Part shown: one piece after another, positions 1 to 8,296 of the stretch
Position numbering within the stretch: the first letter of the stretch is position 1
Layout: each line of letters begins with the position of its first letter
From: Phenylobacterium sp.
GTDB taxonomy: Bacteria; Pseudomonadota; Alphaproteobacteria; Caulobacterales; Caulobacteraceae
DNA length: 59,767 nt
Direction: 5' to 3'
Assembly (NCBI RefSeq): GCF_030681155.1
Contig: NZ_JAUXXE010000003.1
Span: forward strand, 1 to 59,767
The notes under the pieces: generated by a model
Database searches by the model: none
What the model was told of the DNA's origin: nothing
The model's input: only the letters and a program-made list of their open reading frames with translations
Position numbers and translations under genes: made by a program

Positions 1-922
1 CCGGGGTGCTCGCAGCCGGAGTCGCGGGCGCCGTGGCGGCGGCCGGCGTCGCGGCGTCGGCGGCGGCCGGAGCAGCAGCGGCCGGAGCGGCCGGAGCGTC
101 TGGCGTCATCGAACCGCCCTTCGAAGCCACCCAGGCTTCGAACTCAGGCTGGGTCACAACCTTGATTTCCAACGGCATGAACGCGTGGTCGACGCCGCAC
201 AGCTCAGAGCACTGGCCGTAGAAGGTGCCGGTGCGCTCGGCGCGGAACCATGTTTCGTTGATCCGGCCAGGAATGGCGTCGATCTTCAAGCCGAACGCCG
301 GAAGGGCGAAGGCGTGGATCACGTCGGCTCCGGTGACCAGCACGCGGACGGTCTTATTGACCGGCACGACGAGCGGCTCGGTGGCGGCCAGGCGATAGGG
401 AACGTTGCGCGCCTTGGCTTCGTCTTCCGGCAGCATGTTGGAGACGAACTCGCCGACCTTTTGGTCAGGCAGTTCATAACCCCAGTACCACTGGTAGCCG
501 GTGGCCTTAACGGTCAGGTCCGGCTTGGGCATGTCATGGTAGGCGAAGAGCAGTTTGAACGAGACGACCGAGATGGCCATCAGGATCAAAACCGGCACGA
601 CGGTCCAGATGACCTCGACGACGGTGTTGTGGCTCCACTTCGCCGGGATCGGGTTCGAACGCTTGTTGTAGCGAACCACGCACCAGATCAGCAGGCCGAG
701 CACGAACACGCAGATGAGCGTGATGATCGGCAGCAAAATAAAATCGTGGAAATCGTGCGCGGCGTGCTTCAGCGGCGACGCAGCCGGTTGAAGACCGAGG
801 CCACCTGGCGTCGGTTGCCCCATCAATTGCTCTGCGAACGCCTGGACGCCCCAGAACGCTGACGTCGCGCCCGCAGCGGCTGCCGCCGCCCACGTCCGCA
901 TGCCCTGAACCCTAGACTTCAT
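1..922 (-). CDS. coxB: Cytochrome c oxidase subunit II, aa3-type (partial, 3' end outside window)
   Basis: This subunit accepts electrons from cytochrome c at its binuclear CuA centre and passes them to subunit I; it sits in the inner membrane with a periplasmic cupredoxin domain. The frame opens at ATG 922 and stays open past base 1, so the C-terminus is missing. An N-terminal export-like segment is followed by two membrane helices (about residues 60-82 and 100-120). The CuA ligands are visible: H203, then CSELCG (C238, C242), H246 and M249. The visible end is an Ala/Pro-rich tail, longer than in minimal CoxB. tldD lies upstream on the opposite strand; the two are often neighbours in alphaproteobacteria. 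Family identification is very secure. Confidence 0.97.
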   Translation of the reverse strand, partial: MKSRVQGMRTWAAAAAAGATSAFWGVQAFAEQLMGQPTPGGLGLQPAASPLKHAAHDFHDFILLPIITLICVFVLGLLIWCVVRYNKRSNPIPAKWSHNTVVEVIWTVVPVLILMAISVVSFKLLFAYHDMPKPDLTVKATGYQWYWGYELPDQKVGEFVSNMLPEDEAKARNVPYRLAATEPLVVPVNKTVRVLVTGADVIHAFALPAFGLKIDAIPGRINETWFRAERTGTFYGQCSELCGVDHAFMPLEIKVVTQPEFEAWVASKGGSMTPDAPAAPAAAAPAAADAATPAAATAPATPAASTP

Positions 923-1175
923 GTCCCCTCGGTCTGCTTGGCCGGCCGCGCCTCGCGAAAGACGATCGCCCCCGCCGACTGGAATCGAGACTAGGCCCCG
1001 AAATCGCGAGGCCTTGCCCTTAAGCCGGGGTCCATACGCGCTCTCCCTGGGCTTGCCAAGGCGCTAAGACCCCCTATGGCGCGTTGTCTGCACACCGACC
1101 GACGATATGTCGGGCGCCAAGCGTCCAAAACGGCCAATCCGGCGTGGTTATCGCGAAACTGAAATTGGGGAATTC

Positions 1176-1552
1176 GTGAGCCTGCACCGCTCTCCCGACG
1201 AGGAAGACGCCATCCGGCGCGACTTCGAGTCGGTCGTGAACATGTCGCCCGCAAAGCTTCGTGACTGACTGCAAACCGACGAGAGCAAAAGGTCGGCTTC
1301 ACCCGCCGCGGCGAAACCGAATCCGTCGGCCGGCAGTCCGGGCGGCGGATCCTGGAGATCATGGCCACGCCCGCCGACGACCTGAGCCAGGCCGACTACA
1401 GCCATATGAAAAAGGTGATTGGCGATGCCCGGCGCCACCTGGCCCAGCGACCTTGGGGCGATGTGACGCGGACCCGCTGGCGGTGGTCGCTGATGAACTG
1501 GGGTCACGATCCGTTGGTGCGTCGTGGCGGCGGCGACAGCGGTTTGGGGTGA
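1176..1552 (+). pseudogene. DUF3140 family protein, broken by one nonsense codon and one frameshift
   Basis: Conceptual translation resembles small DUF3140 proteins: an N-terminal acidic helix, the stretch VNMSPAKLRDW, a DESK-VGF segment, then MKKVIGDARRHLAQRP and the ending SLMNWGHDP. It is not intact. From GTG 1176 the frame meets TGA at 1266-1268 where the family has Trp (TGG to TGA). About 20 bases later, near the A-run at 1287-1290, one base appears to be missing, and the similarity continues in another frame from about 1292 to the stop at 1550-1552. GGGG at 1167-1170 could be the ribosome site. Function is unknown for the family. Either a young pseudogene or two sequencing errors. The family call rests on remembered motifs. 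Confidence 0.6.
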
Positions 1553-1607
1553 CGGCGGGGCCTGGACCTCCTATCTCTGATGGCTCGCCTTTCGAAAGCA
1601 CAAGCCG

Positions 1608-3038
1608 ATGAACGCCCTCTCCCCCGCCCCATCGATCCTCGACTCCGCCGGCGTCTCCCCGGAGCGCGCCCGCGAGATTCTCGGCGAGGCGCTGGTCGGG
1701 GCCGACGATGGCGAACTTTTCGTGGAAAAGTCCGAGAGCGAGGCGTTCCTGTTCGACGACGGACGATTGAAGTCGGCCTCGTATGATTCGTCGGAGGGCT
1801 TTGGACTGCGCGTCGTGGCTGGCGAGACCGCCGGCTACTCCCATTCCAGCGAAGTGTCCGAGGCGGCGATCAAGCGTGCAGCGCAATCCTCGGCCCTCGC
1901 CAAGCGCGGCTATTCCGGCGTCTCGGCTGAAGGCCCCCGCGCCACTAACGCCAAGCTGTACGGCGAGGACGATCCCACCGCATCGCCCGCCTTCTCGGAC
2001 AAGGTCGCCTTGCTGCAGGAAATCGACGCCTGGGCCCGCGCCCGCGATCCGCGCGTCGTCCAGGTGATGGCGAGCCTGGCCGGTGAACGCCGCACGGTCG
2101 AAATCCTGCGCGCCGACGGCCGGCTGATCCGTGACGTGCGCCCGCTGTGCCGCGTGAACGTCCAGGTCACCGTCGAGAAGGACGGCAAACGCGAAAACGG
2201 ATTCGCCGGCGCCGGCGGCCGTGCTGGCTTCGAAGCCTGGATCACGCCGGAGAAGTGGCAGGAACAGGCTGAGGAAGCGCTACGCCAGGCCCTGGTCAAT
2301 CTGGACGCTGTCCCCTGCCCGGCCGGTGAAATGGACGTGGTGCTAGGCCCAGGCTGGAACGGCGTGCTTCTGCACGAAGCCGTCGGGCATGGGTTGGAAG
2401 GCGACTTCAACCGCAAGGGCACCTCGGCCTTCTCGGGCCGCATTGGCGAGCGCGTGGCCGCGCCGGGCGTGACGGTGTTCGATGACGGCACCCTGGCCGG
2501 GCGTCGCGGCTCCCGGACCAGCGACGACGATGGCACCCCCACCGAACGCACCATCATGATCGAGTACGGCATCCTGGTCGGATACATGCACGACCGGATG
2601 AGCGCCCGGCTGATGGGCCTGGCCGCGACCGGCAACGGTCGTCGCCAGTCCTACGCTCACATGCCGATGCCGCGCATGACCAACACCGCGATGATGGGCG
2701 GCTCGACACCGCGTGAAGAGATGATCGCCTCGACCAAGCGCGGCCTCTACTGCGCCAACTTCGGCGGCGGCCAGGTGGACATCACCAATGGCAAGTTCGT
2801 CTTCCAGTGCACCGAGGCCTACCTGATCGAGGACGGCAAGATCACCACCCCGGTGAAGGGCGCGACCCTGATTGGCGATGGTCCGTCGGCCCTGACCCGC
2901 GTCACGATGATCGGCGACGACTTCGACTTCGATCCCGGCGTCGGGGTCTGCGGAAAGTCCGGCCAAAGCGTGCCGGTCGGCGTCGGCCAACCCTCATTGA
3001 AACTGACCGGCCTGACGGTTGGCGGGACGAGCATCTAG
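1608..3038 (+). CDS. tldD: Metalloprotease TldD
   Basis: TldD is the zinc-carrying subunit of the TldD/TldE cytoplasmic protease, which trims unfolded peptides and in several bacteria processes peptides such as microcin B17 or CcdA. The 476-residue product has the family length. The zinc motif HEAVGH is at residues 256-261, within VLLHEAVGHGLEGDF. The glycine-rich C-terminal beta region ends with a typical GQSVPVGVGQP segment. The partner gene pmbA/tldE lies about 31 kb away at 33870, so the pair is split, as is common. The gene diverges from coxB. ATG 1608 gives a natural N-terminus; an upstream frame would overlap the broken DUF3140 gene. Confidence 0.96.
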   Translation: MNALSPAPSILDSAGVSPERAREILGEALVGADDGELFVEKSESEAFLFDDGRLKSASYDSSEGFGLRVVAGETAGYSHSSEVSEAAIKRAAQSSALAKRGYSGVSAEGPRATNAKLYGEDDPTASPAFSDKVALLQEIDAWARARDPRVVQVMASLAGERRTVEILRADGRLIRDVRPLCRVNVQVTVEKDGKRENGFAGAGGRAGFEAWITPEKWQEQAEEALRQALVNLDAVPCPAGEMDVVLGPGWNGVLLHEAVGHGLEGDFNRKGTSAFSGRIGERVAAPGVTVFDDGTLAGRRGSRTSDDDGTPTERTIMIEYGILVGYMHDRMSARLMGLAATGNGRRQSYAHMPMPRMTNTAMMGGSTPREEMIASTKRGLYCANFGGGQVDITNGKFVFQCTEAYLIEDGKITTPVKGATLIGDGPSALTRVTMIGDDFDFDPGVGVCGKSGQSVPVGVGQPSLKLTGLTVGGTSI

Positions 3039-3118
3039 CTCGCCCCCGCCGGCAGGCTGTCGGTAACATGTCGCCGATTTAACCTACCTTTCCGGGATTT
3101 AATTGGCGCGATTCCCGT

Positions 3119-3141
3119 AACGCAGGTCACTTGCCTGCGTT
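3119..3141. promoter_or_regulatory. Hairpin in the 5' leader of the TonB receptor gene
   Basis: An 8-bp perfect inverted repeat (AACGCAGG / CCTGCGTT) with a 7-nt loop ends four bases before the GGGGAG ribosome site at 3146. It could act as an RNA hairpin limiting ribosome access or as a DNA operator. Nothing in the sequence decides between these. Confidence 0.4.
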
Positions 3142-3159
3142 CTTGGGGAGCGTTGTTAC

Positions 3160-5199
3160 ATGATCGTTCAGGCCCTGGCCTCAGCCCTGGCGCTTGCTGC
3201 GCCTGACGTCGGCCAGGATACCCAAGCGGTCGTTGCGACCGCTCCCGCCGCGACAACCGGCGTCATCAGCTATCCGCCAGAATTCTTCACCGCCTCACAG
3301 CCTTCGACGGCGCTCGACATGGTGTCCCGGCTGCCGGGCTTCACGGTCGATGTGGGCGATTCGGTGCGCGGATTCGAAGGCGCGGCCGGCAATGTGCTGA
3401 TCGACGGCCAGCGGCCGACGACGAAGACCGACGACCTCGAAGAAATCCTGCGGAGAATTCCCGCGAACCAGGTCGTCCGCATCGACCTGATCCGCGGCGG
3501 CGCGCCGGGCATCGACATGCAAGGCAAGTCGGTTCTGGCCAATGTGGTCAAGAAGCAAGGCGGCGGCTTTCGCGGCGTAGTCGCCCTGTCCAACAGCATC
3601 ATCTATGACGGCCGCAACATGACCGGCGCGCGCCTGGAATTGTCGGGCGATAAGGCAGGACGCGCCTGGGAAGCCTCGGCCCGCTACGGCATGGGCGTCG
3701 ATGACGGGGCAGGCGAGGGGCGGCGGGTCCGCAGCGGTCCATCGGGCGAACCGCTGATCATTTCGGACGTCGATTCAGAGGGCGACACCAATCAGGCGAC
3801 CTTGACCGGTTCCTACGCGACGCCGCTGTTCGGCGGTCAGGCGAAGGTCAACGCCCGGCTGTTCAACGACAATTTCAAATACGAAGAGATCAATCGCATC
3901 ACTTTCCCCACGCTCGGCCGCGAGGGGACGATCGAGCACTACGACGAGTTCCAGACCGAGCTTGGCGGCAACTTCACGCGCGGCCTGGGCGCCAAGACGA
4001 CGATGGAGCTGATCGCCCTGCGCAAGGACGAGACGCAGGATATCACCTCAGACTTCCGCGCAGATGCCGCCAGCGCCCGCTTCTCCCTGAGCCGCGACAC
4101 CAGCGAAACCATCGGCCGCGCCGTGCTGAAGCATCGCCCGACGGATCAGATCTCGCTTGAGGCTGGCGGCGAGGTCGCGATCAACATCCTTGAGAGCCAG
4201 ACCGCCTACGCCAAGGACGGGGTGAACGTCCCGCTGCCGGCCGCCAATGTCCGCATCCAGGAGGATCGCGGCGAGGCGTTCGCCAAAGGCGTTTGGCGAC
4301 CCAACTCGAAATGGACGATCGAGGCCGGGCTCCGCTACGAGGCCTCGACGATCGAATCCAGCGGCGACGTCAGCCTGGAAAAGAGCCTCTACTACGCCAA
4401 GCCGCGCCTGGCCCTGACCTGGTCGCCGCAGCCGGCGACGCAGGTGCGTTTCCGATTCGAACGCGTGGTGGACCAGCTAGACTTCGACGACTTCGTGGCC
4501 GATTCCTCGCTCAACACCGGGGTCATCACCGCCGGAAATCCAGACCTCGTCCCGGAGCAAGCCTGGGTCAGCGAGGCGGCCTTCGAGCAGCGATACGCTG
4601 GCGCGGCCATCGTGCTGACCGTGCGCCACTCGGCGCTGAGCGACGCTATCGACCGCGCCCCGGTCTTCCTGCCGACCGGCGTCTTCGACGCCCCCAGCAA
4701 CATCGGCGATGGGACCAAGGACGAGTTGATCCTGTCGCTCAGCGTGCCGCTGGCCAAGCTCGGCTTGGAGGGCGCGACCATCAAGGGCGAATCCACTTGG
4801 CGGCGCTCGGAGGTGACCGATCCGACCACCGGCGAGAAACGCGAAATCTCCGGACTGCGGCCGCTGGAATGGGAGGCCCATTTCACCCACGACCTGCCGG
4901 CCCATCGCCTGACCTGGGGCGTCGACGTCTATAGCGCCTGGCGGGAGACCTACTACCGCTTCGACGAGATATCGACCGACAAGCTCAAGGCCTTTGTCGT
5001 GCCGTTCGCCGAGTGGAAGCCCAGGTCGGACATCGTGATCCGCGCTGAGCTGCAGAACGCCACCAACCGCGGCTTCCGTCACACTCGCACGGTCTATGAC
5101 GGCCCACGCAACACCAGCCAGGTCGCCTTCGTGGATGACCGCGATCTCCAGTTCGGCCGCATGTATTGGGTGCGGATTCGCAAATCCTTCGGCGGCTAA
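3160..5199 (+). CDS. TonB-dependent outer membrane receptor
   Basis: This is an outer-membrane beta-barrel receptor for active uptake of a large ligand (siderophore, cobalamin, sugar or similar) driven by TonB/ExbBD. Residues of about 45-130 form a plug domain: LDMVSRLPGFTVDVGDSVRGF, a VLIDGQRP segment and an IPANQVVRIDLIRGG segment typical of the family. The remaining 540 or so residues have the alternating pattern of a 22-strand barrel. The start follows GGGGAG at 3146. The N-terminus is hydrophobic but lacks the positive charge of a standard signal peptide, and no TonB box is obvious. The ligand cannot be told: no heme or siderophore genes are adjacent. Followed by a strong terminator. Confidence 0.9.
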   Translation: MIVQALASALALAAPDVGQDTQAVVATAPAATTGVISYPPEFFTASQPSTALDMVSRLPGFTVDVGDSVRGFEGAAGNVLIDGQRPTTKTDDLEEILRRIPANQVVRIDLIRGGAPGIDMQGKSVLANVVKKQGGGFRGVVALSNSIIYDGRNMTGARLELSGDKAGRAWEASARYGMGVDDGAGEGRRVRSGPSGEPLIISDVDSEGDTNQATLTGSYATPLFGGQAKVNARLFNDNFKYEEINRITFPTLGREGTIEHYDEFQTELGGNFTRGLGAKTTMELIALRKDETQDITSDFRADAASARFSLSRDTSETIGRAVLKHRPTDQISLEAGGEVAINILESQTAYAKDGVNVPLPAANVRIQEDRGEAFAKGVWRPNSKWTIEAGLRYEASTIESSGDVSLEKSLYYAKPRLALTWSPQPATQVRFRFERVVDQLDFDDFVADSSLNTGVITAGNPDLVPEQAWVSEAAFEQRYAGAAIVLTVRHSALSDAIDRAPVFLPTGVFDAPSNIGDGTKDELILSLSVPLAKLGLEGATIKGESTWRRSEVTDPTTGEKREISGLRPLEWEAHFTHDLPAHRLTWGVDVYSAWRETYYRFDEISTDKLKAFVVPFAEWKPRSDIVIRAELQNATNRGFRHTRTVYDGPRNTSQVAFVDDRDLQFGRMYWVRIRKSFGG

Positions 5200-5220
5200 G
5201 CAGAACGCCGCCCAAGAAAA

Positions 5221-5248
5221 AGGGCCGGAGCAGCGATGCTCCGGCCCT
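5221..5248. terminator. Bidirectional rho-independent terminator
   Basis: A perfect 12-bp GC-rich stem with a GCGA tetraloop (arms 5221-5232 and 5237-5248) is flanked on the left by an A-rich run and on the right by a T-rich run. It lies between the convergent TonB receptor and POT transporter genes, so it can end transcripts from both sides. Confidence 0.9.
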
Positions 5249-5272
5249 TGTCGTTTCTAGGCGCGGAAGAGG

Positions 5273-7213
5273 CTAGCTTTCCCGGTCGGCGCGCATCGCC
5301 GCGGCGCTGACCGCCTGGCGTTCGCCGTCCAGGACCGGAGCGATCGGCTCAGGCTGAGCGTGACCGGCCGGGGTGTTCGCGCCATGCGACCAATGCTTGA
5401 TGAAGAAGCTGAGCGCGATGAACGCCACGCCGACCCCAAGGCCGGCCCAGCCGAGCATCTTGAACACCTCAAGCGATGAGGCGAGCGCGGCTTCCGGATC
5501 GAGCACCTGTCCCCCCACCGTCTCGGCGCCGGCCAGGCCGGCGATCCAGCCGCCCACCAGCTGAGCAATGGACGAGGCCAGGAACCACACGGCCATCATG
5601 AAGGACGCGATCGAGGCCACCGACAGCTTGGTGATCTCCGAAAGTCCCACCGGCGACAGGAAGAGCTCGCCCGTGGTGTGCAGCAGGTAGAGCATACCGA
5701 GCAGCATCAGCGGCAGGCGATAGGAGCCGTCGGCCATGCCGGCGCCCCAGACCACCACCATGAAGCCGAGCCCGACCTGGATGAGGCCAAAGCCGAACTT
5801 CATCGTCGGGTTCGGATCGCGGCCGCGCGCGGCCAGCCACGCCCACATCGCCGCGAAGATCGGGGCGAAGATCAGAATGAAGGCGGCGTTGAACGACTGG
5901 GTCTGGGCCGCGCCCATGGTGGCGTCGATCCAAAAGCCCTTCGGCTCGATGCCGGCGGCGGCCAGTTGCTCGGCCGATCCCATCGGGATGCCCAGGAAGC
6001 TGGTGGCCTGATGGGTGATCGACAGGTCGACGTTACGCGCCGCGAACAGGTTCAGCGAGGTGCCGGCCTGTTCGAACAGGGTGAAGAAGATGACCGAGCC
6101 GAAGATCAGCACCAGGGCGAGCATCATCCGCTCGCGCTCGACCTTGGTGCACTTGGTCAGGAAGTAGGCGATGTAGGCCAGCGAGGCGACGGTGGCGCTG
6201 AGCAAAGCCCAGGCCACGAAGCTGTTGCGTTGGACCAAGACCCAGACGCCGCCGACGCCCAGGATCGCGACGATATAGATCAGCCACTCGCGGTTGATGG
6301 GGCCGACGACGGCCTCCTTCAGGCGTTCGGGATTCGGCGGCTCGCCCTTGCCTTGCAGCAGCGGCTTGCCGAGCACGAAGACCACCCAGCCAAGCGCCAT
6401 GCCGACGCCGGCCAGGCCAAAGCCCGCCCACCAGCCGACCGTCTGTCCGAGCAGGCCGCAGAGCACCGAGGCCCAGAAGGCGCCGAGGTTGATGCCGTAG
6501 TAGTAGAGGGTGAAGCCGGAATCCCGCCGCGGGTCGCCCTGCGGATAGAGCTGGCCGACGATGGTGGAGATGTTCGGCTTCAGGAAGCCGACCCCCATGA
6601 TGATCAGCGACACCGCCAGATAGAAGGCGTTCACGCCCAGCGGATCGCTCTTCTTCTCCATTTTGTAGCTGCCTTCGGCCAAGACGGACGGCAGCGGCGC
6701 ATTGGCTGGCAGGTCCTTGATCTCGAGCCCGCCGCCTTCGGCCGGACCGAACGCGTGAAGCGTGTCGCCGATCTTGAGCTGCACCGTGCGCGCTTCCATG
6801 CGCCCCTCGGCGACCACCTGGTAGCTCTGGTTGGCGTAGGTGAGGGTCTGGGTGGCGGGGCTGCCTTCAACGGCCATGGTCATGTGGCCGGCGACGAGCA
6901 GCAGCGCGCCAAAGGCCACGGCTTTGCGGGTGCCGAGATAGCGGTCGGCGAGCAGGCCGCCAATCAGCGGCAGCAGATAGACCAGGCTGGTGTAGGAGCC
7001 GTACTGAGCGCCGGCGGTGGCGTCATCAAACAGCAATTGTTGGGTGAGATAGAAAATCAGGATGCCGCGCATCCCGTAGTAGGAAAACCGCTCCCACATC
7101 TCGGCGAAAAACAGAATCATCAGCCCGCGCGGGTGCGTTTTCAGCAGCTGCAGCAGGACGGGGACGCCGGTCGCCAGCGTAATGACGATCCCCAAGAGGA
7201 TAACAATATTCAT
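5273..7213 (-). CDS. POT/PTR2-family proton-coupled oligopeptide transporter
   Basis: An inner-membrane symporter importing di- and tripeptides with protons. ATG 7213 gives 646 residues; the frame runs upstream but the hydrophobic first helix begins directly at MNIVILLGIV. The family proton-coupling motif is at about residues 41-47 (ERFSYYG), and the PTR2 signature appears as FTLYYYGINLGAF. At least 12 membrane helices are visible. The unusual part is a polar insertion, about residues 117-190, between two early helices, where standard POTs have a short loop; it makes this protein longer than the usual 450-500 residues. The gene converges on the TonB receptor. Substrate range cannot be read from the sequence. 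Confidence 0.94.
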   Translation of the reverse strand: MNIVILLGIVITLATGVPVLLQLLKTHPRGLMILFFAEMWERFSYYGMRGILIFYLTQQLLFDDATAGAQYGSYTSLVYLLPLIGGLLADRYLGTRKAVAFGALLLVAGHMTMAVEGSPATQTLTYANQSYQVVAEGRMEARTVQLKIGDTLHAFGPAEGGGLEIKDLPANAPLPSVLAEGSYKMEKKSDPLGVNAFYLAVSLIIMGVGFLKPNISTIVGQLYPQGDPRRDSGFTLYYYGINLGAFWASVLCGLLGQTVGWWAGFGLAGVGMALGWVVFVLGKPLLQGKGEPPNPERLKEAVVGPINREWLIYIVAILGVGGVWVLVQRNSFVAWALLSATVASLAYIAYFLTKCTKVERERMMLALVLIFGSVIFFTLFEQAGTSLNLFAARNVDLSITHQATSFLGIPMGSAEQLAAAGIEPKGFWIDATMGAAQTQSFNAAFILIFAPIFAAMWAWLAARGRDPNPTMKFGFGLIQVGLGFMVVVWGAGMADGSYRLPLMLLGMLYLLHTTGELFLSPVGLSEITKLSVASIASFMMAVWFLASSIAQLVGGWIAGLAGAETVGGQVLDPEAALASSLEVFKMLGWAGLGVGVAFIALSFFIKHWSHGANTPAGHAQPEPIAPVLDGERQAVSAAAMRADRES

Positions 7214-7400
7214 AAGGGCGGTGTTCCGATTCCTTGGACGGCCGGCGCTCCCTGGGGTCGTTTCACCCCCGCCGGGCATATTTGGCGCGAGAAGATCACG
7301 CGGTAAGGCCAAGCACAAGCAAGGCGGCGCCTGTACACTGGCGCTCAGGGAGCCTCAAGCCCATCTTAGGCGTTGGACTGGTCATAGGAGGAGCGTCCAA

Positions 7401-7892
7401 ATGCTAACCCCAGGCCCTGACCACCCCATCACCATCACGCCCGCCACGACCCGGTGGCGCGCCAAATATGGCGACCACGTTATCGCCGACACCGGCGACG
7501 CCCTTATCCTGAAGGAAGCGGAGTATCCGGCCGTGGTGTACTTCCCGCGCGCCGACGTCTCCATGGACTTCTTCTCGCGCACGGACCGCACGACTCATTG
7601 TCCGTACAAGGGTGACGCGGCCTACTACACCATCCTGATGGATGGCCGTTTCGCAGAAAATGCGGTCTGGACCTACGAGCAGCCCTTCCCCGCCATGGAG
7701 CAGATCCGCGGCCGGCTAGCCTTCTATCCGGACAAGGTTGAGGTCTATCAAGTGGACGGCGCGGTAGTCGATCCGACCCACGTTCACACTGTTATCGACG
7801 AGGTTGTCCTGCACACCGACAGCGGCGCCGGCGCCAGCCAGCGCGACCATTGGCCGCCGAACGTCGAAAGCCCGGCGCCGGAAGAGCGCTAG
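7401..7892 (+). CDS. DUF427 domain protein
   Basis: A 163-residue soluble protein containing one DUF427 domain, a compact beta-rich fold found in many actinobacteria and proteobacteria with no settled function. Recognisable segments are RAKYGDHVIADT, YFPRADVSMDFF, THCPYKGDAAYY and IRGRLAFYPDKVEV. The start is set by a strong AGGAGGAG site at 7386-7393, eight bases before ATG 7401. The stop overlaps by three bases the stop of the convergent GFA-family gene. No operon partner is evident. Confidence 0.88.
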   Translation: MLTPGPDHPITITPATTRWRAKYGDHVIADTGDALILKEAEYPAVVYFPRADVSMDFFSRTDRTTHCPYKGDAAYYTILMDGRFAENAVWTYEQPFPAMEQIRGRLAFYPDKVEVYQVDGAVVDPTHVHTVIDEVVLHTDSGAGASQRDHWPPNVESPAPEER

Positions 7893-8287
7893 GCTTCAGA
7901 AGCCCGCGGCCCCGGCCATTCGGACCGGGCGCCGTCGGGGGCGAGGGTCATGCTTGCCCCTTCGGTCGCCCTGACCGGCATGCTCGCGACGTCAAAATTA
8001 TCCAGGCAGAACACGTTGACCCCGTAGTGATCGGGGGCCGAACGTTTGCGGTGGAAGGTGTAGATCCCGCATCGACTGCAGAAGTAGTGCTTCGCCCGCC
8101 GGGTATTCCATTGATAGAGCGAGAGCGCTTCCTCGCCGGCCGTCACCGTCAAGGCGTCCTCGTGCACCTTGGCCATCACCGCGTTTTTCTTGACGCATAG
8201 CGAACAATCGCAAGTCGTCAGTTCATCGATCTGCGCGCTTACTTCAAAGCGCACGGCGCCGCAGTGACAGGAACCCGACCAGGTCAT
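7889..8287 (-). CDS. GFA-family (CENP-V/GFA domain) zinc protein
   Basis: A 132-residue protein of the GFA family, named after glutathione-dependent formaldehyde-activating enzyme; most members bind zinc and have no proven reaction. Zinc ligands are visible: CHCG near residues 8-11, CDCSLC near 26-31 and CSRCG in the second half. It begins ten bases after the stop codon region of the gshA gene is reached on the same strand order (gshA lies directly upstream), so both may share a transcript. A link to glutathione through gshA is suggestive but not shown. Confidence 0.9.
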   Translation of the reverse strand: MTWSGSCHCGAVRFEVSAQIDELTTCDCSLCVKKNAVMAKVHEDALTVTAGEEALSLYQWNTRRAKHYFCSRCGIYTFHRKRSAPDHYGVNVFCLDNFDVASMPVRATEGASMTLAPDGARSEWPGPRASEA

Positions 8288-8296
8288 GGCTGGCCT

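Noticed and set aside
5678..7306. 542-codon plus-strand frame opposite the POT transporter
   Set aside because: Composition typical of antisense reading; the POT motifs on the other strand are decisive.
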